Source: Burhinus oedicnemus
Taxonomy: Eukaryota > Chordata > Aves > Charadriiformes > Burhinidae
Assembly: GCA_008921705.1 (NCBI GenBank)
Contig: VFFE01007631.1
Span: 1,366,106-1,430,105, forward strand
Direction of reading: 5' to 3'
Length of the DNA stretch: 64,000 nt
Shown one piece after another: positions 48,101-61,900 of this stretch. A program made the translations under genes and the position numbers. Under the pieces are notes generated by a model. That model searched no databases, was not told the DNA's origin, and worked only from the letters and a program-made list of their open reading frames with translations. Numbering within the stretch: the first letter of the stretch is position 1; each line of letters starts with the position of its first letter.

Positions 48101-50223
48101 ATTTAGATCAGCTTTTTTGTCCGTAAATCTGTTTCTCAACCTTTGTTGCCTTGAATCTCTATTCTCGAGTTATTCCTTGCTGATGAGTAGGCCATAGTCA
48201 TTTCAGTAGACTCATATAACTGAAATAACATATTCCCATTGTAGCCACTTTTATCTCATTAATTTACCTTTTGAATCTGTTGGTGTTAGCCTGTTGTTAA
48301 AAAAATTGATTGTGCTTTATCCATATGATTTGTTATTTTCAAAATCCATTTGCCTTTATTTAGTAGATTTCTTATTATGGGTCATGACAGCTTCTATATT
48401 TGTATTAGGCAGAACAATAAAAACATTCAAGGTGGAAAAACACTTGCACACCAAGGCACAAGCTGTCCACTTAGCTACAAAACTTCAGCTGTAGGATCTT
48501 TTAGCAATTATTGGGAATCATTTTGATTCCTTGTGGAAATGGGATATCAATTAGATGAATCAATACTTTAATCCAGTGTTCCAATTCTTATCTCCTAGTC
48601 ACACAAATACTGTGTAAGAATTTTAGTCAAACAAACCTCCCTTCATATATCCAAATTACCTGTTTGTGTTACAGATGATGTGTAGCGACCACTGAGGCAA
48701 AAATAGATAATAATTTATAAGAATTAGGACTTTATTTTACATCGCTGACTGGCCGTCACTGGCATTATGGGATTCTTCAGTTGCTAGCACAGAATACTTC
48801 CTCCTTGGAGGAATTAAAATAAGAAAGGCTAAGTATTGAATAAAAATGCACATTTCTTAAAGTTTTTCAAGATAATTACTGGTGCTAAAATTCTGGGGTT
48901 TTTTAGGATTCACAAAAGTTCTTGCAAATAAATTGCTGATGAACTGAATGTACATGAAGGACTAATTTTGACCTCCTTGAATAATTATAGCGCTAACTTG
49001 GTACTTTCTTTTTGTGCATATGTTAATGAATGACTTTTTGTACTACTTGACTAGATCTAATTTGTAGCATTCTTTCATGTTCCAGGAAGCCAAGTCACAT
49101 TTTCCCTCCTAAGCATCGCTCTAAGATTACCTATCTCTTATAATCGCCTATCAAAAGAACTTTGTGATAGCGCAATGAAGAATGGTGTATTGAGGTATAT
49201 TTCAGGGACCTGTGTGTAGCACTCGTTACATTTTGCCTTTTAAGCACAGTTCTAGAGATTCTTTTTAAAAAACCTGAATGCTCAGCAGAGGTGCCATTTT
49301 GACTTAAAAAAAATTTGTCTGCTTTTGCTGATGGAATTAATGCAATCCAAATAATAAATGTTCAGTCTTTCAGAGACTGCCCAAATAATACATCTCAACT
49401 GTGACACAGTGAACTGCCTCTTTGTCAAAATTAATATCCCACAGTCACTGGTAACCTGATGTAAAATCCAGTTGTATCAACTGGAATTATTCCAATAATT
49501 TATGGATATTGCTAGAATGGGTAACATTTTAATTGTGGTTTCATCCCACACAATGCTTTGCAAAATTTACGTATTTTGTTTTGCGGACTTTAACATTAGG
49601 ATTGGGGTTGGTTTTTTTACTGGTTCATTTCCAACTCTTCTCCAAAATCAGGCTTCATTCACAGTTTCATTAGGATAGCTATTTTTCACAGTGAAAAATG
49701 CCTAAATGGAAATTGCTACATTTTTGATAGTTAAGCCATGTTTTCTCAGCAAAGAATTCTATTTTTGCTTGACACCTGTCCCATTTCTCTGGGAAAATAG
49801 ACTGATTTGTGAATTTTTAATGAAATCCAAAGAACCTTGAATTTCAAGCTGGTTTGGTTTCTTACAATACTTCTCTCACCCACCCTCTTGGAGCTGGACC
49901 AAGACAGAGAACATTCGCATATGCTGTTAAGTCAGTGGAGTGGAATTCTGGCTTAACTGACATCAGTAATTTTTATTAATTTCAGTGAGACAAGAAATTC
50001 TTCTATGATGAGCAGGCAACTAATGGAAAAATGTATCCAGCTAGTGGTCCAGTCAGATAGAAACTTGAAATTCTCTTTGAAGCTCTCTGCTATCTCTTTG
50101 GCTTCTTATGATCACACCTTCACATAAATGATTTACCAGCATGTTCACAGATAGAGGATGCATCGGACACATTTGTATGAAGGCATTTTTCCAAGAATAT
50201 TTGTGTTGAGTCCTGTCCCAGCT

Positions 50224-50226
<3 letters not shown>
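42148..50226. other. Unique non-coding DNA
   Basis: An A-rich patch spans 46742-46791. A locally GC-richer stretch at 44970-45420 has a 147-codon open frame on the minus strand and a shorter one on the plus strand, but no domain or paired splice sites. One exon-like block at 43334-43395 is listed separately. I see no other gene or repeat. Confidence 0.55.
43334..43395 (+). CDS. Candidate internal exon, 62 bp, phase 0 to 2
   Basis: An acceptor (GGTTTTTGGGTTACCATTAATGCAG) is followed by 62 bases and the donor TATAG|GTAAGAG. Only one frame is open and it enters at phase 0, the phase left by the 34715-34772 block. It reads LPSSQLKVSYWLQKDLNQAY plus a split codon. The pyrimidine tract is interrupted, and an open frame of 20 codons is not rare by chance. 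Confidence 0.25.
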
Positions 50227-50261
<35 letters not shown>

Positions 50262-50269
50262 CTCTCTCC
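50227..50269. repeat. (TC)15 microsatellite with interrupted extension
   Basis: A pure TC run covers 50227-50257, followed by a G interruption and TTTCTCTCTCC. It is a polypyrimidine/polypurine mirror tract able in principle to form triplex DNA. The glutamate/arginine-rich open frame on the other strand is its translation and not a gene. Confidence 0.97.
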
Positions 50270-53200
50270 ATATATTTATAATTTTTTTTTACACTTCAGG
50301 GTTACCAGGAAAAAAAGTCAAAATGAAAGAAAAAAATCTAGGAACAGAGCTATAAAACTTATGTAGATACTCAACTGTTTCAGTCTTTAAAGAGGTTCAC
50401 AGGCTTTGCAGCTGCCCTCTCTGCTAGTATGGGTTTCCTTCAATGAGTTGCATGACCAGCTGGTTATGGAAACATTGGATTCAATGGAGGATAGATGAAA
50501 TGACTAGAACTCCAGGGCCTGTCTTATCTGTAGATGAGAACTGGATGCTTCAAGTAGTGTTTTGGCAAACGAGGGTTGCAGGGTGTAGTCCAATTATTTA
50601 CAAACACACAGGTTCCCCTTAATCAGTGGCAACAGCCAGGGGCTGTTCTTTCAGCCGGAGATCTGTAATCCTCTTTGTCCAACACTTTCTGAATGCAAGA
50701 AGCTGTGTTTCATGTGTTACGATGGCTTCCTCATGACTATTCTGTTTTTAAGCCCACAGTTTGCAAATTGCAGTCTTCAGTGCTTACTTCTCCAGGAAAA
50801 TCCCTGTGAATATATCTAGATTTTTACTGATTTTCAGTTATATGGTACATGGTGTTGAACAATAGTTACCTTACTATCTCGGTGCAAAGATAGGCATAGG
50901 AATTCTTTCCATGTAGCTTGAAAGATGGACACTTAATACATGAATTATCTCTATCCAGGCATGTGCTTGTCTTTGGATTGAACAGTATTATGACAGCAAC
51001 TGCAATCAACTTTCAGTATGAAAATTGTCAATTTTTTCTTTAAACTAGTACATAAAAGTCATCTAGTTTTATTTTAAATCATACAGAATGGACCACAAAA
51101 CTTGTGAGAAGAATATTGTTGTATTTTGTATACTTGACTGTGATTAAATTTGCAGTGCAGGCAACAAATTATGAACAGCAAATAATTTGCAAGCATTCCA
51201 TAGGCTGCTACAATGCATAAAACGTGTATTTCTAAATGATTAAATGATGATTCATCTACTGTGAATAATGATTTATGGACAGTTCACAAACAGAGAAATT
51301 TACTGGTATTAATTGATTGCTGTAGATAATTCAGTTCAGTCGCTCATCATTTGGACAGGATTTAAATTCATAACTAGTACTATAAGTGTTTGAAATCCAT
51401 TGAAGATGCCCTCAGAGCATCTAGGCCCCCTCCTATGAGAGTTCTTAGTTTAGTCTGATTTTTTCATGATTGGTTTATGTGTTTGTTACTGTCATTTGCA
51501 GAATGTTCTTGATGGCATTTATGTTTATTTTGAACAAAAAAACTACCTTAGCCATTAAAGGCAGCATACCATTATTTATTTTTATGTAATTTAATTTTTA
51601 TGGTTAAGCTTAATCTTTATTAGTATTTGTAACTTTCCTGCAAACAATTCTCAGCACATAATTAGGTTGTGTTGACTGCTGCTTCTTGTTCCAGCTGATG
51701 ATTAGAAATTGTACTGAATTCAAAACGTTTCCAGCTCAAGGAAGAAATTTCATTCACAGACTAATATGTGGTTGGATCCTTCGTCCTAACTTTTTAATGC
51801 TTCCAGTAGATGCCTCTGGGCAAACTAGAAGTACTAATAAATAGGATAGATAAAGAAAACTATCAAAACCCAGCTGAAATAGCTACAGAAAAGCAATCGA
51901 AAACATTTGCCAGTGCTCTGGAAAATTAGACATTCATTACAAAGTCACTGCACAGTGTAACTGTGAAGCAATAAGATCACTTACATGCAAAAATGAATTG
52001 CTTCATAAGACTACGTTTATATAAAGGCCAAATATTCTCCAAAGAGATTAAACTCACCTGGGTCCCAGTCTCTGGTATGACTTCAGCAAATGAAATGTAC
52101 TGATTCACAAGTGTTATAAGCTACAGAGAATGAGCAGCGATCTGGCCTAACTAAAAGCACTAAGAAAAGTTCGCAGTACTGTCATAGGAAGTTGCATTCA
52201 CGTGCAGAGTGGTTTGGCTAGCCTGAAGGGGTAGCGGTTTTTTATATAAACTGAAAACAAATGTGTAAGATGTTGGGGACCCTGGCATTTTAGTCTGGTG
52301 CCAACCCTGTTTAGATCAGATTTCAAGTCTCCGTGTCCCTGTGAGTGAACTTGTGACTGAGAGTAACTGAGCGTGTGAGGAGGAGCAGAAGAGGAAACCC
52401 TTGTGCTGAACTTGAAAAAGCGTTTGGAGAGAGCATGAGGGTCCCAGTGACCTCTGGATGCTAATAAGGCAGCCTGCAGTTGAACAGAGATAGCACTCTT
52501 TCTAGCCAAGGGTAAGCAGAGAAGTTTGTGGCAAAGGTCATAGAGGAGGAAGTAAAATGGAGCAGTGAGTACAGCTATAGTGCACTTTGGTGGCAGATGG
52601 ACCAACAGAGGTACCAGACACTGAGGGACAAATTAGGGTTCCTTATTACCAACATGAGTGATGATAAAGGAAAGCCATCACATTAATTAATGAGTACCTG
52701 GGTGAGATGCTAGGAGCAAAGGTGAGGAAATTTTTAGGACTTTTATCACTGAAAGGAAAAGCCTGTCTTGGAGGGAGAGCACAGCAGGCTAAGAAGTTGT
52801 GCAATATAGCTTTTATTAGTGAATGGAAGATCATGGCCACTTCTAGATATGAAAAAGCCTTGCCAACAAGTACTGAGGGATGCCAGAGGTTTGCTGGCTG
52901 GTGCGCATCTGGAAGTAAAGGTCCCTGGATGTGGTATATTTGATCTGCAGGTTAAGAACTGCTGTCCATCTTACATCTGCCTCTAGTTCTGTACACCGAC
53001 AGGCTGCATGGAGGCAGATTGACAGTGAATTGGTGCTGATGCTTTGCAAAACCTTAAACATAGTTCACTGTAAAACCTGGTGGTGTTGCAGTTTTTCTCC
53101 TGTCTAGTTGTATGTGTGTATATACTATCTCCTGCTTCACTGTTCCAGCATTACTGGCAGAGAAGTCGGGAATTTCGCTATGTGATCTACACTCCCGTTT

Positions 53201-55385
53201 TCTCCATCCCATGTCAATACCTCTCTTAAAAGTATCATAAAGTTATATTTAGAATGATTTCACATCATACAAGCACATGTGTGATTATATACCTCTGTGA
53301 CTTTTTGTTCTTGTTCTTTCTCCCTCTATTATTAGGCCATCCCACTTGGTTGCATCAATTGGTGATTTAAGAGAACTATTTATAACATTTAAAAATAGTG
53401 TGTGAAATTGCCATAAAGATGTTCTTCAGTGCACAGGCAGGTGAATGACTGTATGTATATGAAGAAGAAAACAAGGGTTTACTTGTTTCATCAAATAGCC
53501 AGAAGCATGTTGTCCATAAAACTAAGTAGCTTTTTTTCCCACATTCAACTCACAAAGTGTTATTTATGTGTGCTCTGTTAATTCTGTACCCCATGGGATG
53601 GGCAGTGGTGGTGCCAGCATTTTAATATTTCACAATACTAAAAAAGAATTCTTGTAACACCACCAAGTACAGAAGTGCTGTGAAACCAGGAGGTCAGTGG
53701 GATTTCATGGGGCCATTGCTCACATCAGATGGCTGGTATTCTAGAAACCTGTAGAAAGTGCTTTGCCTCAGAGCAGCTAAAGGTTAAGGAGAAGCAACTT
53801 AGGGAAGAAGACAGTGCTTGACTTGAAGAGTGACCTGCAAAGGCTTAATAGGGAGGGAAGGGAAGGAGAGGAATGATCTAGGGAGTAGCTGAGGTAGACC
53901 TTCACCAAAAGGGTATCATTTGTATGGAAAAGGTAGGCAAGCAGTTGGAAATTGATACAGCAGAAGGAAAAAGAGGAGAAGGCGGCTCTGCCCGGGGCAA
54001 AAGAGGTGGCCTGATGGGAAGGTTGCAGCAAACAGGTGATAATGATGGCAGGTGATCAGGGATAAAGTGATGAAAGAGTCTTACAATGTCACTGCAGCTC
54101 CAGCTGCTGCTTCTGCCAGCTTTGGGATCTGACTGCCTCTTCCCAGCACCCTCACCTCTTCATTGTCACCTGCTTACTAATGGCTGCGAATTGCCTCCAA
54201 GCACCTACATGTGAAAAAGATCTCCTGAACTTAAGAGCGATGACGGGTAGGAGAGAGAGCCCCAGCCACATCCATATCTTTTATTTCCCCTCCCACTGCC
54301 ATTTCAATATTCTTATATCACCCCACAGGTGTTCCCATTGGCACAGTCTCTGGCTGCTGTCCTAGAGCAATCTGGGCATCATTGCAGCTTTACCTTTCCA
54401 GAAACGAACTCCTCTTGCGTAACTATGGTGTGCCCTTATTCTGTTAGGTCTCCTGCTGCCTTGGAGCTCTGCCTGATTGGAATCGGATCCCTCATGGACA
54501 GAGGCATTCCTGTTCAGAGCCTTCACCCAGCAGTGCTCTGAGACTTGTGTAAGAATAATCTTTCTCATTTTCTGGAATCCCAACTCTGAAACAATTTCTT
54601 AACAAAAATGAGCACAGCAGAGCACCTAAGGAGGCTCTGATAGAAGCTAAAACTACAGAAAATTAAGATAGCTGAGTAGTATTACTGCAGCGCTATTGTT
54701 TTCTGGATTCCAGTTTAATTTATTCTTTTATATGTCCTGAACATTTGTAGATTTGATTTAAGCTCACTGTAAGGCAAGCTATAGCACAAGTACAGATTTG
54801 TGATGAGGAGGATGATGTCTGTTATTCGTTCATTCCCTTGGTATAATCTGCCCAGTCAGATACACTCGTGTCAAATTAGAATATAAGGCTTCTGTTGTCC
54901 TGTGTGCTTATCTAACACATGGATGGGCCACTTGAAAATTCATTGATTTTGTGTGCTTCTGTCTTTAACATTTTTCGGAGGGAAAACCTGCCGTGCCAAA
55001 GACTGATTGTTCCCGTTGCCCAATGCATTTTTATATCATAGAAATAAATGAAATCGGGTTTCTGTAGTCCTTCCAATTGCAACCCCCCCCACACTTTGTT
55101 GCTTCAATACATGCACTTTTTTTCCCTTTGCTGAATCTGTATTCTTTAAGAAAAGAATCTGAACCAAGAGTGCCAAAAGACTCCCAAAAGTTATTTGATT
55201 CAACTTTAAAAAATCTGCTTTTCTTAAATTTATGTTTGTTTAAAATGTCATAATCAACATTTCTACCACTGATAGTTACGAAGTGTGAATCTGGAGTAAA
55301 AAAATCTGGAGGTATCTGGTTTGTGTGAGAAAAAGGAGTGGGGTCAAAAGTAAAATTTGTAACAGCCCAAGTGTATGGCCAGGAT
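50270..55385. other. Unique non-coding DNA
   Basis: Open frames at 52198-52605 and 53777-54031 show no recognisable family. Purine-rich text at about 53690-54060 may be an old unclassified repeat. An acceptor-like CCCCACAG at 54321-54328 opens a 40-codon frame but ends at a poor donor (GTCTCC). I see no gene. Confidence 0.5.
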
Positions 55386-55919
55386 CTAGGCTGCTTTGCA
55401 GTCCTCCCTCAGTACGCTGGCTTTGTCATGTAACTTGGGGCTGTTAGATCTGAGTGATTGTAGAGTCCCAATCCTATGCCTTGGTCCTGATTGCAGACAA
55501 TTATTGTCCTTTCTCAAGTCATTTGTTGATGTGGAGGTCATTTCAGTTGCATGGAGGAAGTTGAACAAACTCTCCTCTGAGTGGTATTTCAGAACTTCAG
55601 CATCTGTCTCAAGACTGGAAAGATCTATAGTGTGCATATCAATTTCCCATCTCGTACCTTTGTCCACTTGGGCTGATATATCTTATAGTGCCCAGGAAAG
55701 ACCTTCCGAAAGATGTTTCATAGCATGTGTGCGTACCCACACCCACTCATGGAAAAGCCCTATGTGTTGTCTATCTACATTGAGGATCAGAGTACAGGGG
55801 CATTTTGACATGGTATCATTCAATTTGTCTAAAGCATCTAACTGGAGGGCATTTCTTCCAGGTGTGATTCTTAGCTTAGTGAGCCAAGTCACTCTCTGAA
55901 GGTGGGTGTCCATCTCCAA
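55386..55919 (-). pseudogene. Long nearly open region, possible decayed coding copy
   Basis: On the minus strand one frame runs about 178 codons from 55919 to 55386 with a single internal stop (TAA near 55683). On the plus strand 55396-55899 is open for 167 codons. The minus-strand peptide begins LEMDTHLQRVTWLTKLRI, has DMHTIDLSSLETDAEVLKYH after the stop, and ends SVLREDCKAA. I recognise no family. There is no in-frame ATG at the start and a stop lies just upstream. It could be a decayed retrocopy, part of an unknown old repeat, or chance in a stop-poor patch. Confidence 0.2.
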
Positions 55920-58900
55920 ACATTAGAGGAAGAACCCAGCACAAGTGGGCCCCTAAAGTTTGGATGGTGATATGAATCCAGGCCGTTGTTTTTTTCAAAA
56001 CACAGGCATAAGCATTAAGAAATTAGTATACTGAAGCAGGTGTAATGTGATTTGTCTGGTTTTCTGGGAAGTTATCTCTGACGACATACATTCCTCCTTG
56101 TTGCTTAGAAGAATGATAGCTATTTGTGTAAAGTTAAATAGGATGGAACCATATATATAGAACCAACATAGAATGAGAAATGTCAGATTGGAAGTTCTGT
56201 CTATTTAGGGGGAAACCTTGAACAAATTTTGCTTCAACTTTTTTGCCACTTTTTGTTCTGCCAGTTACAAGTGTCTGAGTTCCATTGGATTGTTTTAATT
56301 TGGTTTTATACAACAGAACTATGGCAAAAGTATCTTTCCAAGCCACTTTTCCTCTTCCAAACAAAGTGGGTTAATTTTATAATATTATTATAATTATTGA
56401 TCAATTTCTGCACTTTCAGTCATGAGCTTGCAAATATTTTCCCAGAAAGTTTTTCCCCTATTTGATTTTCAGCTTTTTTGTGAAAAGGAAGTACTCAGAA
56501 CTTCCACATTTTTCTGAGTGAGCTACCTGCACACTGTGTTAAAGGCAGACAGTAGTGATACTGAATTGATGTCTTTCAAAAGAATTCCTATTGGCATTAG
56601 GATGCCCTTTCTCCATTTTATTCTATGTGTGGTTAGCATATCCAGGCTGATGCTAGTGATTAGAGTTTACCTAATTTATAGTATCTGTGATATCTACCTG
56701 TATATACTGGCCTGTTGACATGCCTATGTGAAAACCCTCTGTGAAAATGTCAAGGAAAACAGAGAATACAAACTATGTCTTGCCACAAGCAGGTTAATTT
56801 GGGTTATATTTGGAGTCTTGGAAACTTACAGCAACAATTTTGGGTGAGGAAAAGGGACACATGCTCATGATACACTCACTTAAATTATTCCATTTTCTTA
56901 ACAACATCAACAAAAAAATCCCAGAAGACTGTAGACAAAATAAAGCACAAAGATGGGAAAGAGTTTCTGAAATAAACAGGGAATTTTCATGTGGAATTTT
57001 TGAAAGGATGTGGGCTCAACCTGGCTACAGCAGCATGTTATCTTGCAGAGAGATCTAGTTCTTGTTTGTTCTGCCTGAGAAATATCTCATCTTATTTAGC
57101 TGAAGATCAGAGAGTGTTCTTTCTCTTGGGCAGAATCAAGCTGAGAAGGGGAAAAAATTAACACAGTTTATCTGCAGCCATCATGAATCAGAGCTTGTAA
57201 TAATTTTATAAAAGCATGGGCTATTCTCAGTGATACACAAATGCATCTTTAAGATTATTCTGTTGCTGCATGACTTCCTTGTGACCGGGCTAAAATGGTT
57301 AATTCTGAGGTTTTGGCAGCATGCATTTACTTTTCACAGATGTGAGCAAACTGACTAGAAATGCACTGAGATTGAGGAACCAATTGAAGAACCCTTCTAG
57401 TAAACAATTATTGACACTTAAATACAAGAGACTTTTTAAACACATTTCAGTCAAGAGGAGTCATGTAAATGAGCCTTATAAAAACTTGCAAAAGACAGTG
57501 AAAAAGGCAATAGCTCCATGTTGTTTTGAGCATGAATCAGACTACATTTAAGCTGCCTTTTTCCTTGAAGTAGGTTTGAGTAGAGGCATATCGGAACAAG
57601 CCTAAGATTTCTGAGTACCTTTCCTTGCAGAAGAGGACTTTGTTTGCCATTTGCCATTCAGCAATTCTTATTTAACATTGTACAGTTTGGAATGATCCAG
57701 TTCTTACTGTCCAAAACAAAGTTAAGCCACCTTTCATGGAAATTTCTTGAGCAAACTTTCCCATCTGTTTAAAGTGTTAGACGCTTAACCCCTATCTATG
57801 CAATAAATTCATCTGGTTTCATTTTTTGAAGTACCTACATTCAGACAACTCTAAGAGAAAGAGTAGTCAGTCACCTTCCTCCTTCCACTCCAGGACTACC
57901 TTTAAGCATAAGGAAAAACAAAAGTTCCTTTGAGACTGATTTCAGCAGTTCCCTCCTGTGATGGCCCGGTGGGACGGGAGGAGGCTGGATGACAAGAGGT
58001 TTCATGGGCATGTAAGGCAAGAAGTATGCACCCAACCTGTTCTTGGGATAGGTGACAAGGAAGAAACCTGCTTTTGTGGGCTCTCTGCCTTACCCAACAA
58101 TATGTGGTGGATCCGGGTAAATGAATACCTACTAAGAACGCCACAGGTTACTGTTTAATCTGTGTGGAGTCACAGAGCCAGAGGCTGAGTAGCTATAACC
58201 AACACGAGAAGTTCAGTAATAATCCCTAAAGAGTATTACATCTGAAAGGCCTTATTGGTGTTACAAAATCAAAATCGTAACAGTAAAAAGCTGGAGTCAG
58301 ACTATGTATTTGGCTGAGTATGAGTGCAGCAGCCTGTTGGCAGTTTCATGTGTACCTGAATTACTATAGCCTATTCCTGAGTCAGGACATAAGCCAGAAA
58401 TTTAAAAAGCTGAATGAAGGACTTATGTGTTTAAAGATCTCTGATAACCTTGCTGTGACTTTAAAGCCTGTAAGCAAATAGGCACCTGCCTAATGAAATG
58501 TATCTTTCAAGTTACATTGCAATATTAGTGTATTTCTACTTTTTCACCTCAATATGACTACTTGGATCACATCATGCAGAAAAGATGGGTTGTGTCCATA
58601 TGTAAAATCAAAAAGCTGTTCAAGATCCATGAACTAAAAGGCCACGCATTCAATGCATTTTTTATCACGCTGTGCTACTTAGCATATTTTGTATTCTAAC
58701 CTGTGTACCATGCTTGTTAGAAATATCTATAAATATATGTTTTCTGATTTTGAATGAGCAAGAACAAAAACTATAGCTTTAAGTTATGGCATTCATATTA
58801 CATAGGAGTAGGAAAGTACTTTTCAAACCAGCTTTTAGTTCGGCTTAACAGTGCTTTAGTTCTGACTTTCACAGAATGATGATACGTTGAACTGTTTGGA

Positions 58901-61900
58901 TTATTGTTCTTTGCAAAGGATAATATCCTTGTCATATAAACATTTGATGATTTAGTCTGTTAATTTCTGAGTTTAAAAATAACAGGTAAGATGGATTTGA
59001 TTTTTAAAAGCTTATTTGGAGGTAGCAGAAACCAATTGCTTGAACAATAATTTCTATGGGTAACTAAGCAAGCATTCATTATTAATGGTTGTGCCAAATA
59101 TGCCATGTAATTGAGGTTGGAAAACTATTTCCATTTAAACCCTAATCCTGTGTTCATATATGGTAGCTCAGGTTTCTGCATTTCTGGGAAGTTCAGTTGA
59201 TTTCAACATGCCACTAAAGGGCAACGTATGGAAAGTATTGGCGTGACTGGGAACCCGCATGCAGGTTAAAGTAGTAGAACTGCAAGGAAAAGTGTGCTAA
59301 ATTAAATACATGGTGTGGCATGCACAGCTACAGGCACAACACTGGACAGACAGACAACTGTCAAATTCTCAAGCAAAGACAATTTGACAGTCATCCTTCC
59401 CAAAGCATTTAATTTTTTTTTTTTCCCATGACCACTTATGCAAAGAAATGCAAATATGTGCCTAGCTAGTTGAGGAGAAAATAGCATTCTTTTAAGTATT
59501 TTCATGCAGGTGAGGAGACCTTCGCAGCAGCTGAAGTGTTCATGGCCTGGAATACTTGGGAAGCAAGATCAGTAGGGACTATGTGCTCTGGATAGTAGGT
59601 GACAATGAATGAAAATAATAATAATTTAATTAACTAACTTCAAACAGAGTGAAGAGGAGGGGAATGAGCTAACATGAGGGACTCTGGTGAAAGGATATGA
59701 TGAAGCAAAATGGTAATATAATCAGACCTTCGGGTAAGAAGCCTAGATGTCTGAAATCGAACTAGGATCTGTGACTGCAGTCTTCACAGACAGATCTGCA
59801 AACAGATGTGTAGAAGATATTGCTTTGGATAAAATCTACTACCTTCTGTATTGCTTCATAACGGATAGCCTCACAGGGTGAAGTTTGGTTGCTGGGCGTG
59901 AAAAGTTGTTCATATAGTCAGGTAGATTATAATGGTGTATCTGGTAGAAAAGATTAGGAAAAAAAATCCACTGGGCCTGGCTACCTTCTGCCACCTCTTT
60001 TGGTCAATGGGTGAGTGGGTATTTATTTCCTTGAACATAGGCACTTTGCTGGCACACCTGAGTTATGAGGCTGCTATATCCTTATTTTCCGTTTGGTCCT
60101 TAGCAAGAGCATGGCTCATCCAAAGATTCAGAGAAGCCAAAGGATCATTCCAATAAGAACCCTGAATTTGCTGTTTTCAGGCTCGTTTTGGGGGAGCCTC
60201 TCACTGGGGGCCATTCCTTCCGCTTCCTTCCTTTTCTAACTTTGAGCAGTTCTGTGTCCTCGACAATGATCCCTTCTAATGACAGTAAGGGTTTAGGAAT
60301 TGTTCCTGTCATCTCACAAAGGACTGTTAAATGGCATTACAAATAACTGTAGTAATTCAGACGATGTAAGTTAAGGCAACACTGGAAACTTTCAGGTATT
60401 GCCAGAAAATTAGAGAGCTCCACAGGCACATTCTTTGATTGGAAGAAATATTCAGGTTAGTTTTTAACTGCTGGCAACGAATGAATTGAGAAGGCTGGGG
60501 TTAAATTGTGAAAAATATGACGTTGAAAGTTCAGCATTAAACTTTAATGTTTCTCCATTTTATTTAATATTTTTTATGTGTAAAATACTGGAAGCTACTT
60601 TTCCTCCTTGAAGCCCTCTCAATTCCACTAATAACACTTTAAAACTGTAGAACACGTATATCTTTAAGTACAAAATTATTAACTAGTAATGCATTTTGGG
60701 AAAATGGCTTACATAACTAATGTAATTGTACTGGCTGGAACCTGAAATATTGGCTGGAATGGGAAACAGTCTCCACTGGGTATTGTCTCTCTCAAAACTC
60801 CCAAGGCAGAGAGTAATAATACCAGCACCTGTATTGCTATGTGCTCTGTACACTTTGGGATGCGATTTTTCAGAGGTATTGAACACCTTCAACTTCCTTT
60901 GAAATAGTTGCGGACTTACAGGACATCTTAGAAAGTTTGGATTTGATTTTGGATTCCTTATGATTCAAAGGAGTGTTTGTTCTGTTGTTTGGATGAGCTC
61001 CACTGTAGAATCTGTTACGTATTTTCAGATATGGATTTATACTGAGGTTACAGAGTTCCCTTAACCTTCGATGTTTAGATGTGGGGAACTGGCTTGCATC
61101 CATATCTCTGGCAGCATCTCTCTGCTACATCCACCAGCAAACCTTGTTTGCAGGAACATAATTTTGAATTTCAGGATTCTTTGATTTATAATCCAAAGCC
61201 AGGTACGTATTTCCATATCAGCCATTATATCTACATACTCAGAGAAAAACACAAACTCTGATTTACTTTTGCCAAAACCTCTGGAACATTTCAAAGTAAT
61301 TTACATTGTCATTTACAATACTGTCTTATTAACTGCAATTCAGATTCTCTACACACCATGGAGTTTAGAGGTCACACCATAAGGACACACTGTAAGTTCT
61401 GAAGACATATTCAGACTTTCACAGTCCAGGATGGTGGAACTTAAGAAACTTCTGTTCAGCCGTAAAACTGCATATGTGTTGCAGCCAGATGTAACATTTA
61501 AAGATTAAATGAGCTGTGCTATTAGTTTAAGTTCAATGTAGAAATGGGATAAGACTTTTTGGGTGTTATTTTTTCCTTAGCAGTCAAGTATATTGAGCTT
61601 AATGCACAGAAAGCCTGAAACCAAGATTTACTTGCTCTTCCTAGGTTTAGGAAGATGGATAAGGCCTATTAGATCACCTAATCTGCAATCATGAGGACAT
61701 AATGCAAGACGCTACGTTTTTCCACTTTTGCTTCCAGTGGATCCTGAAAGTCTTGGCTGGTGGAACTTCCATTGCATCCCACAGCTGGAATCCTCTCACT
61801 GTGAAAAAAAATAAACACATCTTGCAAGGCGCTTAAAATGCGGAGCCCCAGTCTTATTCATATTCTGCTATTTTGAATTTCCTGGATAGACAAGAAATGT

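Noticed and set aside
50053..50355. Frame rich in alternating glutamate and arginine, and its serine/leucine-rich complement
   Set aside because: These are translations of the (TC)n microsatellite.
52198..52605. 135-codon minus-strand frame
   Set aside because: No motif, no paired splice sites, and codon content typical of non-coding DNA.
54329..54449. Possible exon after a CCCCACAG acceptor (VFPLAQSLAAVLEQ...)
   Set aside because: The only in-frame donor is GTCTCC, which is far from consensus, and no phase-matched partner stands out.
61655..61690. CTATTAGATCACCTAATCTG, like the start of an old CR1-type repeat
   Set aside because: The resemblance covers only about 20 bases and does not continue into the expected sequence.
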